Shown: positions 24,504 to 32,891 of the stretch, piece by piece
Layout: every line of letters starts with the position of its first letter
Position numbering within the stretch: position 1 is the first letter of the stretch
Origin: Treponema maltophilum ATCC 51939
Lineage (GTDB): Bacteria > Spirochaetota > Spirochaetia > Treponematales > Treponemataceae
DNA length: 64,000 nt
Assembly: GCF_000413055.1 (NCBI RefSeq)
Contig: NZ_KE332518.1
Coordinates: 931,583 to 995,582 of the forward strand
Direction: 5' to 3'
Translations under genes and position numbers: made by a program
Notes under the pieces: model-generated
Told to the model about the DNA's origin: nothing
Databases searched by the model: none
The model's input: the letters and a program-made list of their open reading frames with translations, nothing else

Positions 24504-26398
24504 AAATAGTGAAATTTGTAAAAATTGCACAAAACGTAAAAAAGCTTACACTTGTGTTTTGCGCCGTCTTATTTTTGCTTCCGGCCTGTAAAACTTCCCC
24601 TGCCGTCCCTTCCGACACGCCGCTTTCTGCGGCTCGCGAAGGGGAAAATGCGGCTGCGGAAACTACCGCCGAAAAAGAAGTCCCGGTGCCGGAAAGCCTT
24701 TCCGAAATGCCGCCCGAGAGCGCCGGCTCCGTATCGTCTGCCGGGGCGGAAAGCGCGGATAAAGCCGGCGAACCGCAGCCGCTTGACCGGATTGTTCGTG
24801 CGGAACCGCAAATTGAAAACCCGAACGCCGAAAGCGGTTCCGATCGCTTGATCGTGTCCGAACCTGCGCCTGCGTCCGCAGTAAAACCTGCTGAACGAAT
24901 CGAATCCGAAAACCGGGGGAAAAAGAGCACGAAATCTGCGGAAAAGATCGAACCCGCCGTCAAAATCGTACGTGCTTCAAATACGCCGGCACAGACAAGC
25001 GCCGGTACTGCAAGTACGCCGCCTGCCGCACAACCGCCGGCGAGGGAAAAAAATATGCCGAGTGCGGGTACTGCAAGTACCTCGACCGCAACACAAACAC
25101 CGACTGCGTCGGAACCTCAAGTAAGGGTTGTACCGCCGACTTCATCAGCTGCAAGTGCCTCTGTAGCAAATGTACCCGCACGGGAGAGTACGATTGAGAC
25201 TGCACAAACCCCGTCTTCGCCTACAATAATAAGCCGCACGGCAAATGCAAACGCTGCAAGTACGCCGCCTGCCGCACAACCGCCGGCGAGGGAAAAAAAT
25301 GTGCCGAGTGCGGGTACTGCAAGTACGCCTGCAGTGCGCTCCGACAGTACGCCTGCGCGGGTAACGCCGGCACAGACGAGTGCAAACGCAGGTACCGCGC
25401 GCATACAAGCGGAAAATACGCCGAGTGCACAATCCGCAATAATAAACCGACCTGCTGCCGCACGAAGTTCGGCACAGACGCCGGTGACTGCTGCGGGTAC
25501 AAAAAGAGCTGAAAGTGCGGATCTTTCTGCGGAAAGCGGCTTCGGTTTGTCGTCGGAGCCGGAAGTCGAACTTGCGTCGGAAGACGGTGCCGGCTCAAGT
25601 TCCGAGACCGCCGTGCCCGCGATAGTTCCCCGCCGCAGCGTAAACGCGAAGATAAATCAGTTTATCGATATTCCGTATTCGGGAAGAAAATGGATATTTT
25701 TAGGTGAAACCGAAGCGACGTCTCCGCCCGTCGTGCGCTTTGTAAACCGTACGTTTTCGGGCGACGACACCCTGTTTTCGGTTCAGGCGAAAAATCCGGG
25801 AAAAACGGTTTTGCATTTTTACCGGCAGGATGCGCTCGAAAATACATACATAGACGATTACGTCGCCGTCGAAGTGCTTGATGAAAAGGCCGTAGGAACG
25901 AACGAACACGTTCGGGCGGCTGAAATCGCTTTCGGCCAAAGCGCTTCCGCGCAAGCTGCTGCGTCTTCACCGGCCGCCGCAGAGCTTTCGAACGCTTCAA
26001 GTGCGGGTGAGGGTGAAAGAACCGTTCCTGCAGCGTCTCTGCCGGCGGCTGCGACGGGAGTATCTGCAGCAGGGGGAAAGACGGCCTCGGATGCGGCACA
26101 AAAAAAATCCGCCGAGGCGGAGCAACTCTATGCGGCCGCGCAAAAGGCTTTTGAAGAAAAACGCTATAATGACAGTTTAACGTCGCTTCAAGAATATGAA
26201 GCTTCGGCGGGCGAAGATTCCGATAAAGTGCTGATTTTGCGCGCGCGTCTGTACGAATCCGACTCTGAAAAACGCAACATAAAAGCGGCGCTTGAGGCAT
26301 ACGAAAAAATTGTTACCTTTTTCCCGGAAAGCGTCTTTTGGGACGAAGCCAAAAGACGCTCCACGTATTTGCGGCGGTTTTATTTCGATATCCGCTGA
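24500..26398 (+). CDS. Ala/Pro/Thr-rich lipoprotein with a C-terminal TPR-like domain
   Basis: 632 residues, GTG start overlapping the previous stop. The lipoprotein signal ends at LLPAC (about residue 30). Residues 40-370 are low-complexity Ala/Pro/Thr/Ser/Glu, including an in-frame duplicated block (25008-25080 and 25254-25326). A beta-rich domain follows (INQFIDIPYSGRKWIFLGE...). The C-terminus has a TPR-like helical stretch (AEQLYAAAQKAFEEKRYNDSLTSL). It looks like an envelope-anchored scaffold with a flexible spacer that spans the periplasm. The function is unknown. Confidence 0.78.
   Translation: MKIVKFVKIAQNVKKLTLVFCAVLFLLPACKTSPAVPSDTPLSAAREGENAAAETTAEKEVPVPESLSEMPPESAGSVSSAGAESADKAGEPQPLDRIVRAEPQIENPNAESGSDRLIVSEPAPASAVKPAERIESENRGKKSTKSAEKIEPAVKIVRASNTPAQTSAGTASTPPAAQPPAREKNMPSAGTASTSTATQTPTASEPQVRVVPPTSSAASASVANVPARESTIETAQTPSSPTIISRTANANAASTPPAAQPPAREKNVPSAGTASTPAVRSDSTPARVTPAQTSANAGTARIQAENTPSAQSAIINRPAAARSSAQTPVTAAGTKRAESADLSAESGFGLSSEPEVELASEDGAGSSSETAVPAIVPRRSVNAKINQFIDIPYSGRKWIFLGETEATSPPVVRFVNRTFSGDDTLFSVQAKNPGKTVLHFYRQDALENTYIDDYVAVEVLDEKAVGTNEHVRAAEIAFGQSASAQAAASSPAAAELSNASSAGEGERTVPAASLPAAATGVSAAGGKTASDAAQKKSAEAEQLYAAAQKAFEEKRYNDSLTSLQEYEASAGEDSDKVLILRARLYESDSEKRNIKAALEAYEKIVTFFPESVFWDEAKRRSTYLRRFYFDIR
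25008..25326 (+). repeat. 73-bp in-frame direct duplication within the lipoprotein gene
   Basis: Copies at 25008-25080 and 25254-25326 differ at one base (ATG/GTG, giving Met or Val). The period is 246 bases (82 codons), so the frame is kept. It encodes ASTPPAAQPPAREKN and PSAGTAST. Such units can expand or contract by recombination and change linker length. Confidence 0.85.
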
Positions 26399-26401
26399 CG
26401 C

Positions 26402-26962
26402 CTATTCGTCCAAGTTTACTCCGTGCCGCTTTTTGGGGAATTTTTTAAGCATGGCTACGCAGTTGCGCTTGCTCGTATACACAAAGCCGCCGTTCCAATA
26501 TTCCAAAGCGGCAAAAAGAGCGTTTCCGCCGTCCTGATCGTCGCTGTCTTTGGTTCTGAACGAAACGTAATCGGCGAGTTTTTCGAAATCCTGCGTATGA
26601 AGATATTCAAGGCGCTTGCGGTTAAATTCGTTCCATTTTTCCAAATCTTTAAAGCCTTTTCCCTCATCTTCGACAATCAAGTGGGCGTGGGTAGGACTGA
26701 ACGAATACCACACTTTCACTTTCTTTTTAATATCGCATTTGTTTCCGTGCTTTACGGCGTTTTTAATCACTTCGCTTATCTGCTGTTCGAGCAGGTTGAT
26801 TTCTTTTATTTCCATCGGCGCGGACTGCACGATCAAAAGCGTAAAATAACGTATTTGTCTGAAGTCGGAAGGGAATTCTTTGTACAACATATCGGTGCGA
26901 TCGAACAAAACGTCATTGTCGTCGCAGCGTAATTCTTTCACTTCGTTGGTTGTTTTCGGCAT
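26402..26962 (-). CDS. Anti-sigma-type HATPase (RsbW/SpoIIAB-like)
   Basis: 186 residues with the GHKL ATPase N-box EVIKNAVKHGN, then LIVEDEGKGF (G1) and a late GNALFAALEY. The fold matches serine kinases that bind either a sigma factor or a STAS antagonist. The last third is longer than in RsbW, with DYVSFRTKDSDDQDGGN. It is the last gene in the six-gene minus-strand run, directly after STAS (15 bases). No sigma factor gene is nearby. Its stop lies three bases from the convergent lipoprotein gene. Confidence 0.84.
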   Translation of the reverse strand: MPKTTNEVKELRCDDNDVLFDRTDMLYKEFPSDFRQIRYFTLLIVQSAPMEIKEINLLEQQISEVIKNAVKHGNKCDIKKKVKVWYSFSPTHAHLIVEDEGKGFKDLEKWNEFNRKRLEYLHTQDFEKLADYVSFRTKDSDDQDGGNALFAALEYWNGGFVYTSKRNCVAMLKKFPKKRHGVNLDE

Positions 26963-26977
26963 ATCATTTCTCCTCAG

Positions 26978-27319
26978 TTATTTACCGCTTAAAAGACCGA
27001 GTGCTTCTTCTACGGTGCTTGCGATGGGGAAATATCCCATCAGTTTTGTCAATTCGATAACTTTTTTTACGGAACCGTGAACATTAGTGATCGAAAGTTT
27101 CAGATTCATCTTTTTAATCGTTGAACAAATATAAATCAATGCGCCTATTCCGGACGAATCGATATAATCGACCTGTTCAAGGTTGATAATGAAAGTTCGA
27201 ACTTTTTTTTCAAGCATTTTCATTATCAGTTCTTTTAATTTGTATGAATTGTACAAATCCATTTCACCGTTTACATCGACGATGTAAATTTCAGCACTTT
27301 TTCTTATTTTCAGTTCCAT
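26978..27319 (-). CDS. STAS-domain anti-sigma factor antagonist
   Basis: 113 residues covering a single STAS domain. The phosphorylatable serine motif is VDYIDSSGIGALIYI, with NGEMDLYNSYKLKELI before it. It should be phosphorylated by the HATPase downstream and dephosphorylated by the SpoIIE phosphatase upstream, releasing or capturing the kinase partner. Gaps of 14 and 15 bases to both neighbours fit this cycle. Confidence 0.92.
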   Translation of the reverse strand: MELKIRKSAEIYIVDVNGEMDLYNSYKLKELIMKMLEKKVRTFIINLEQVDYIDSSGIGALIYICSTIKKMNLKLSITNVHGSVKKVIELTKLMGYFPIASTVEEALGLLSGK

Positions 27320-27333
27320 GTCTACTCCTCTGG

Positions 27334-29001
27334 TTACTGTATCTTTAACACAACAAGGCTTTGATCATCGTGAAAAGCCGCATTTCCCATAAAGCCGGTT
27401 AAATCGGAATTTACCGCATCGGCGATCTGTTTACCGTCGCGCGAAGCGTTTGCCCCGATAACTTCTTTGAGTCTGTTTTCCGAATATTGAATCCCGTTTT
27501 CGTCTACCGATTCCACAAGACCGTCGGTATACAGTGCAATTATATCGCCGCTTTGCAGTTTCAGTGCATGATCGGCATATTTTGTCGTTTTTTCAACGCC
27601 GAGCGGCTCCGATTCCGATGACACTTTTTTCCACGTTTTTTCTTTTGCCGCAAAATACAGTACGGGGCTTGCGCCGGCGGTCGAAAACTGTATTTCTTTT
27701 TTTGCGGCGTCGTAGTTTATGAGCGCGAGGCTGGCATAGTGGTCTATAGCGCTTTCGAGCGCAATACCTCTGTTTGTCCAGCTTAAAATCGTCGACGCGC
27801 TTTGCGGCGTGTTCACGATTACGCGCATTATCGCTCGAATCATAATCATAATCGTCAGCGAAACCATCGATTTTCCGGTTACGTCGGCAAGTATAAACGA
27901 TATGCGGTCGCTGCGCGCGGAAATGATGTCGAAGTAATCGCTGCATACGCCTTCGACGGTATTTAAAAAACTGCCGACCGAAAGTGCCGGCAAAGGCGGA
28001 ATCTTCTTTAAATACAACGTTTGCTGTAAATTGCCGGCGATGAGCGCTTCGCGGGTAAGTTCGGCATATTCGCTTTTTTCCTGAAATGCGTATACGTTTC
28101 GTACGGCAATTCCCGCAAAATCCGAAAGAATCTGCGCGGTTAAAAGTTCTTCCTGTCCGAACTTTTCGCTCGTTTTTTTGCGCGCAAGGGCGATAATGCC
28201 GATGACGGTGTCGCGCACTTTTATAGGTACGAAAATATACGACGAAGCCTGTAAAAAATCTTCCTGCGTATTTTGCGCTATGCGCGAATCGGTTTGCGGC
28301 GAAAGAATCAATTCGCTGTTGCCCGTTTTTACAACCGAACCGAAAATATTGTCTTCAAAGGGAAAATCGGCATTTTTAAAGTGCGTTTTTACGGCAAGCT
28401 CTTTCGGCGCAATGTCTTCGGGCAGCTTATACGGCGGCGGAAAATCTCCGATAAGCGATTTGACGGAAACCAAGTCTTCGAATTCATCCACAAGCAAAAT
28501 AGCGCCGCCGTCCGCCTTTGTATTTTGTACGACAATGTCGTTTATTCGATCCAACAGATACGGAATTTCCGAATGTTCCGAAATCGTGTCGGTTGACACT
28601 TCCGTGATGTCTTTGCCGGCTTGTATGATGCGGCTGTCGAGGGGAATTTCTTCTTCTTTTGCACCGCTTCTTGCAGGAACGAATCTTCGCGCCGAACGAG
28701 CCGGCAATTCCGCCCTTTGGTCCTGCTCCGCCGTGTGTTTATAAAAAAAGACGAGGCAGTATAAAATAAGCAAAAGTCCCTGCGTCAGCGCGGCGATCGC
28801 CGCCAAAAACAAGCTTGAAGTTCTTACAGCAAAAAAGCACCCCAAAAGCATAACAATGGCGGCCAAAAACTGGAAGATGCTTATGCGTATGCGTTTTATC
28901 TTTAAAACAACAAATAATACCAAAAGCGCCGCATTTACGGCAAGCGTTAAAAGAAGCGGTATAAAAGCCAACGAATCATCGATTACCATAAATATCTCCA
29001 C
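27334..29001 (-). CDS. Membrane SpoIIE-type serine phosphatase with GAF domain (RsbU-like)
   Basis: 555 residues. Three to four N-terminal membrane helices (residues about 10-90) precede a GAF-like region (about 150-310, with SYIFVPIKVRDTVIGIIALARK) and a C-terminal PPM/SpoIIE phosphatase (about 340-553). Metal-binding Asp motifs include FILADVTGKSM, DIIALYTDGLVES and DDQSLVVLKIQ. It should dephosphorylate the STAS protein in response to a signal read by the GAF or membrane part. Confidence 0.9.
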   Translation of the reverse strand: MEIFMVIDDSLAFIPLLLTLAVNAALLVLFVVLKIKRIRISIFQFLAAIVMLLGCFFAVRTSSLFLAAIAALTQGLLLILYCLVFFYKHTAEQDQRAELPARSARRFVPARSGAKEEEIPLDSRIIQAGKDITEVSTDTISEHSEIPYLLDRINDIVVQNTKADGGAILLVDEFEDLVSVKSLIGDFPPPYKLPEDIAPKELAVKTHFKNADFPFEDNIFGSVVKTGNSELILSPQTDSRIAQNTQEDFLQASSYIFVPIKVRDTVIGIIALARKKTSEKFGQEELLTAQILSDFAGIAVRNVYAFQEKSEYAELTREALIAGNLQQTLYLKKIPPLPALSVGSFLNTVEGVCSDYFDIISARSDRISFILADVTGKSMVSLTIMIMIRAIMRVIVNTPQSASTILSWTNRGIALESAIDHYASLALINYDAAKKEIQFSTAGASPVLYFAAKEKTWKKVSSESEPLGVEKTTKYADHALKLQSGDIIALYTDGLVESVDENGIQYSENRLKEVIGANASRDGKQIADAVNSDLTGFMGNAAFHDDQSLVVLKIQ

Positions 29002-29016
29002 TAAATAGTATCATTG

Positions 29017-29934
29017 TTATTTTTTAAGGTCAAGCCTATATTTTATTCTGTTGAATAAACGCTTTAACGAAAAGCCCCCGTAGGTGCTGCTCAATTCTTC
29101 CGCCGCCGTATCGAGGCTTACGTTTTCGCCGAATTTTTTCTTCAATTCATCCCAGTATTTTATGAGCCACACATACATATCCGCCGTCGTATATTTGCGG
29201 AATTTACGCATAATGTGCCGTTTTTTAAGCATGCCGATAACCGGCAAATATACCGTATTGTACCACGACATAACGGCGTCCGCCATACCGACCGGTTCGC
29301 TTTGATTTTTTTGCATGAATTCTTTATGCGTTATGATATGGTTGTAAATAACGTCGTATTCGCCTACGACGGAAAGGTCGAGCTTCCAATCGTCGGTTAT
29401 GTCGCCGAATGCGGTTTCGGCGTAAAAAACGCGTTTTTCATAATCGAGCACGCGTTGCAGTATTTGTTTGCGCGTCATGCCCGGCTTTAATTTTATTTCG
29501 CTTTGCAAACTGATTACTTCGGCGTCGATGTTTTCTATGCCCTTTGCGCGGGCGACCGACACGCGGTGATTGCCGTCCCTCACAAAATACAAACCGCCTA
29601 TTTCATACAGCTGTATCGGCGGCAAAATAACGTCCTGCAAGTGCGCTTCGTCTATGCGCCGCCAGCGGTTTTTTAAGTGCGCGCTGCGCGGAAAAAAATG
29701 ATTGTCGAAGTCTTTGTAACGGCCTTCGCTTCCGGCGATGAGGTTTACGGGTACCACTTGCATGCCCAAGTATATTTCGTTTTTCGGTTTCAGCCATTTT
29801 TTTACATCGCTGAACGATAAAAGCTCACTTTCTTTCAGATCCAAAAGATGCTGCAAATCGTTAAACAGCGCTTTGTTTCGCGCCTTATTGAAATCGCTTT
29901 CGGTTTGAATCGAATTTTCGGAAAAATTCATCAT
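29017..29934 (-). CDS. ParB/Srx-fold nuclease-like protein, unknown role
   Basis: 305 residues. The central ParB-like core is GLYFVRDGNHRVSVARAKGIENIDAEVI, with the D-G-N-H-R box expected for the ParB/Srx superfamily. A long helical C-terminal part follows (YIWLIKYWDELKKKFG-like), and no HTH typical of chromosome ParB is seen. It overlaps the phosphoesterase gene by four bases and is followed by the SpoIIE gene after 15. It is not the chromosome-partitioning ParB. A transcription or signalling role is inferred from context only. Confidence 0.7.
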   Translation of the reverse strand: MMNFSENSIQTESDFNKARNKALFNDLQHLLDLKESELLSFSDVKKWLKPKNEIYLGMQVVPVNLIAGSEGRYKDFDNHFFPRSAHLKNRWRRIDEAHLQDVILPPIQLYEIGGLYFVRDGNHRVSVARAKGIENIDAEVISLQSEIKLKPGMTRKQILQRVLDYEKRVFYAETAFGDITDDWKLDLSVVGEYDVIYNHIITHKEFMQKNQSEPVGMADAVMSWYNTVYLPVIGMLKKRHIMRKFRKYTTADMYVWLIKYWDELKKKFGENVSLDTAAEELSSTYGGFSLKRLFNRIKYRLDLKK

Positions 29935-30596
29935 TCCCCTCCGAATTCAATGACATAATGACTGTATGCGTTGATGACGGTGGTTGCATTCCACTGCGTA
30001 ACGCGTTTTTCCTGCAGATCGTATAAGTGAATGTGTCCGTGAACCATGTAAGCCGGTTTGAATTTGCGCAAAAACCATAAAAAGCACGCAAAGCCCCGAT
30101 GACAGCGGTCTTCTTTGTCGTGAATTCCCAAAGGCGGGGAATGCGTTAAAAAAATATCAACATAGCGGCCGTAGCGCAGTTTGTTATACAAAAGGCGGGG
30201 AATCATTTTTAAAAGCGAAAAAAACATTTGCCGGTCGGTGTATTGACATTCGCCGTTATTGTAGCGAATCGAACCGGACGTTCCGGCTATAAGCAGTTTG
30301 TTTTCGCGTAACACTTTAAAACCCGCGTACACGGCGCCGTGCGCATGGGTTAAATCGCCGGCAGCCGGCGCAATAAAAGACGTGTCGCGTTTTCCGTGGT
30401 AGTAGGGAAATTCTTCCAAATTGTGATTGCCGAACACAAAATACGTCGGCTTATTCAGCACCGATACGATATAGTCCACATATTCCATCGGCAAATCGCC
30501 GGCGCACAGCACCAAGTCTATATCTTTAAAATGATCTTTTGCCGCCGAGGAGTATACAAGCGGATCGATTTGGTCGGAAACGCACAGAATCTTCAT
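29931..30596 (-). CDS. Calcineurin-like metallophosphoesterase
   Basis: 221 residues with the motifs of the family in order: a weak first motif (ILCVSDQIDP, D without the usual D-x-H), LVLCAGDLP, VFGNHNLEEF, LTHSPP, and YMVHGHIH. The first motif being D-x-I instead of D-x-H is a departure from the norm. Small soluble phosphoesterases of this type act on phosphodiesters or proteins. The neighbouring genes suggest a signalling use, but the substrate is unknown. Confidence 0.85.
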   Translation of the reverse strand: MKILCVSDQIDPLVYSSAAKDHFKDIDLVLCAGDLPMEYVDYIVSVLNKPTYFVFGNHNLEEFPYYHGKRDTSFIAPAAGDLTHAHGAVYAGFKVLRENKLLIAGTSGSIRYNNGECQYTDRQMFFSLLKMIPRLLYNKLRYGRYVDIFLTHSPPLGIHDKEDRCHRGFACFLWFLRKFKPAYMVHGHIHLYDLQEKRVTQWNATTVINAYSHYVIEFGGE

Positions 30597-30610
30597 TGAT
30601 CGACTTTCCG

Positions 30611-31981
30611 TTAAACGTCCGCTTTGCTTAAAAGCTGCTGCAATTTGTCTTTACCGACCAGTTCGACCGGCCGCGTTTCCGCAAAAGTCATCGCCGAACG
30701 GGTAAAGCCCGAACTGGAACATACAACGCCTTTAGTATAATTTTGCTTTTTGATTTCTTCGACGAGCGAGCGCAGTTCGGTGTCTTCCACCGGATTGGTG
30801 TCGCGGTAAAAAACGAGTACGACAAGCTGCTGCCGTACGTTGCGCCAGTTTTCGTTTTGCGTATCGACGGCGACGATTTTACAGCCCGACTTTGTCATGC
30901 TTACGCTTTGGGGCGAACAGTTGAATCCCTTAATTGCAACCGATTTGCACAGTTCACCGAAAACCTGAGCGGATGCCGTTAAATATTCCTTCATGCTGTC
31001 GTTATTTTCAAGGTCGCGGTATTCAACCAGCTTGGCGTTTACATCGCGGAAGTTTTTGTTTTTTTCCGCGATTTTTTGCCATTGTTCGATGGCTAAATCT
31101 ATTTTACGCTGAATTTCGTAACAGCCTGCCAAAAAATAACGGGCGTACAGGGTTTCTCTGGAGGCGTCGTCTTTTGACGTTTTTACGGCCCGGTCGAATT
31201 CTTCGACGGCCTTTTCAACGTTGTTTACCGCCATATAGCACGAGCCGCGCTCTATAAGCGATCTCTGGCGGAATTCCGGATCGCGCAGCGCCTTTTCGAA
31301 TGCGGCAACCGCACCCGCATAGTCTTTGGAATCCTTTAAGATTTTTCCCAAGTAGTAGTAAAACGAGAACATATCCGGATTTAAAGAAAGAGCGGTATCT
31401 ATTTCTTTTTTGGCTTCGCCGTATTGCTTTGCACGGTATAGAATCATGCCGAGAGCCGCATGGGCTTTGCCGAAGCGCCTGTTCGCTTTAATCGCCAAAT
31501 TGTAATAGCCGAGCGCCTGATCGGTTTTATTTTTCTTTTCGAACAAAACGCCCGCATTGTAATAGTTTTCGGCATTGTTCGGTTCGAGCTTGGTAAGCAA
31601 TAAATATTCCTGCAGCGCTTCGTCATCCTGATTAAAGCGCGCGTACAGTTCGGAACTCAATTTACGGAATTCTTTTTCGGGTATGTCCATCGTATCGAAT
31701 ACCGCGTTTTGATTTACGGTTCTGAATTCCATAAGGGCAAGTTCGGGCTTATTGTCGGCAAGGTATGCTTTGCCCAAATAATAATGCGCTTTGTAATCGC
31801 GGCTGTCGCTTGCGATAATGGCCTTCGCCACTTTTATTGCCGCAGCGGTCTTTCCCTGTTTGAGCAGCCGCTGAATACTGCTTATCCGTTTGGGAACGAG
31901 CAACGATTTACCGACAAAAAAAGCTAAAAGAACCGCGCCGGCACCGAGAATACAAATAATAATTATCTGAAATGCAGCCAT
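30611..31981 (-). CDS. Membrane-anchored TPR protein with a degenerate Mrr-type nuclease-fold tail
   Basis: 456 residues. One N-terminal membrane helix (IIIICILGAGAVLLAFFVGKSLL), then six or so TPR units (about residues 35-320), and a C-terminal domain of about 120 residues. The tail shows the Mrr-type pattern TKGVVCSSSGFTRSAMTFAE...VELVGKDKLQQLL, but the catalytic D...QxK core is replaced by LVVLVFYRD. It should therefore bind rather than cut. GGAGG sits close before the ATG. It is the first gene of the six-gene run. Confidence 0.78.
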   Translation of the reverse strand: MAAFQIIIICILGAGAVLLAFFVGKSLLVPKRISSIQRLLKQGKTAAAIKVAKAIIASDSRDYKAHYYLGKAYLADNKPELALMEFRTVNQNAVFDTMDIPEKEFRKLSSELYARFNQDDEALQEYLLLTKLEPNNAENYYNAGVLFEKKNKTDQALGYYNLAIKANRRFGKAHAALGMILYRAKQYGEAKKEIDTALSLNPDMFSFYYYLGKILKDSKDYAGAVAAFEKALRDPEFRQRSLIERGSCYMAVNNVEKAVEEFDRAVKTSKDDASRETLYARYFLAGCYEIQRKIDLAIEQWQKIAEKNKNFRDVNAKLVEYRDLENNDSMKEYLTASAQVFGELCKSVAIKGFNCSPQSVSMTKSGCKIVAVDTQNENWRNVRQQLVVLVFYRDTNPVEDTELRSLVEEIKKQNYTKGVVCSSSGFTRSAMTFAETRPVELVGKDKLQQLLSKADV

Positions 31982-32054
31982 TAAGCCTCCGATACTGTTA
32001 TTGAAAGAGTATTTCCGTTATGGTAATATAAAACGAACTTGGAGTATAACCGTT

Positions 32055-32891
32055 ATGGACACAAAACACCATACCCATACTATACCAGTTTTATGCGGTT
32101 TTTGTATACTGCTTTTACTGAATTTCTTCGTTCCGTGTGTGCATGCGCAGCAAAGTGCATCGTTTGAACAGGGCGCGTTTGCCGAAGGCGAAAGAATGTT
32201 CCGCACCAATCAGCCCGAAAAGGCCATCCCGCTTTTGCAAAAAGCGCTGTTGGAAAAAAAAGCCGCCCCTTCCGTCTATAACTATTTGGGGACCGCGTAC
32301 ATGCAAACCGGAAACATACGCAAAGCTTTGGACGTTTTTTTACAGGGCATTGAAGCTGCCGGTACCGATAAAAAGAGTTTATATTATAATGCGGGCAATG
32401 CTTCGTTTTTGCTTGCCGATTATGCCAAAGCGCAGGAGTATTTTTCGCTGTCGCTTGCAGCCGACTCTTCGTGGGCGCCGTCCTATCTGAATCGGGCAAA
32501 TACGCTTGTGTATTTGGGAAAATTCCGCGAAGCGATAGACGATTACGGCAACTACCTTGCGCTGGCGCCCGATTCCGTTCAAGGATCCGAGATTCGGCGC
32601 ATGATCGGCGTGCTGAACGATGAATTGGCTTTTCGGGAGCGCGAAGCTGCGCGCCGGGCCGAAGAAGCCGAACGCATTAAAAAAGAAGAAGAACGCTTGC
32701 AGGCGGAACGCGATCGCATAGCCGCCGAAAAAGCCCGCTTGGAAGCGGAAAAGGCCGCCGCCGAAGCGGAGCGCAGAAAAAAACTTCTTGAAGAAGTTTC
32801 CGCAGCATTGCAAGCCGGCTCGTCGACGAATGTTTCGGCCGGCACCGAAGGAGTATTGGATTATGAGTACGAAGAAGCTGAATTACAATAA
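32055..32891 (+). CDS. Secreted/periplasmic TPR protein with coiled-coil tail
   Basis: 278 residues from ATG 32055 (GGAG ten bases upstream; the frame extends 18 codons further but lacks a site). A signal peptide ends near CVHAQQ. Three to four TPR units span about residues 40-190, and a strongly charged coiled coil (REREAARRAEEAERIKKEE...) follows to residue 255. It overlaps the next TPR gene by 29 bases and is divergent from the gene at 31981. Confidence 0.82.
   Translation: MDTKHHTHTIPVLCGFCILLLLNFFVPCVHAQQSASFEQGAFAEGERMFRTNQPEKAIPLLQKALLEKKAAPSVYNYLGTAYMQTGNIRKALDVFLQGIEAAGTDKKSLYYNAGNASFLLADYAKAQEYFSLSLAADSSWAPSYLNRANTLVYLGKFREAIDDYGNYLALAPDSVQGSEIRRMIGVLNDELAFREREAARRAEEAERIKKEEERLQAERDRIAAEKARLEAEKAAAEAERRKKLLEEVSAALQAGSSTNVSAGTEGVLDYEYEEAELQ

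Noticed and set aside
25008-25326. Possible CRISPR array
   Set aside because: Only two copies, in frame within a coding region, at 246-base spacing.
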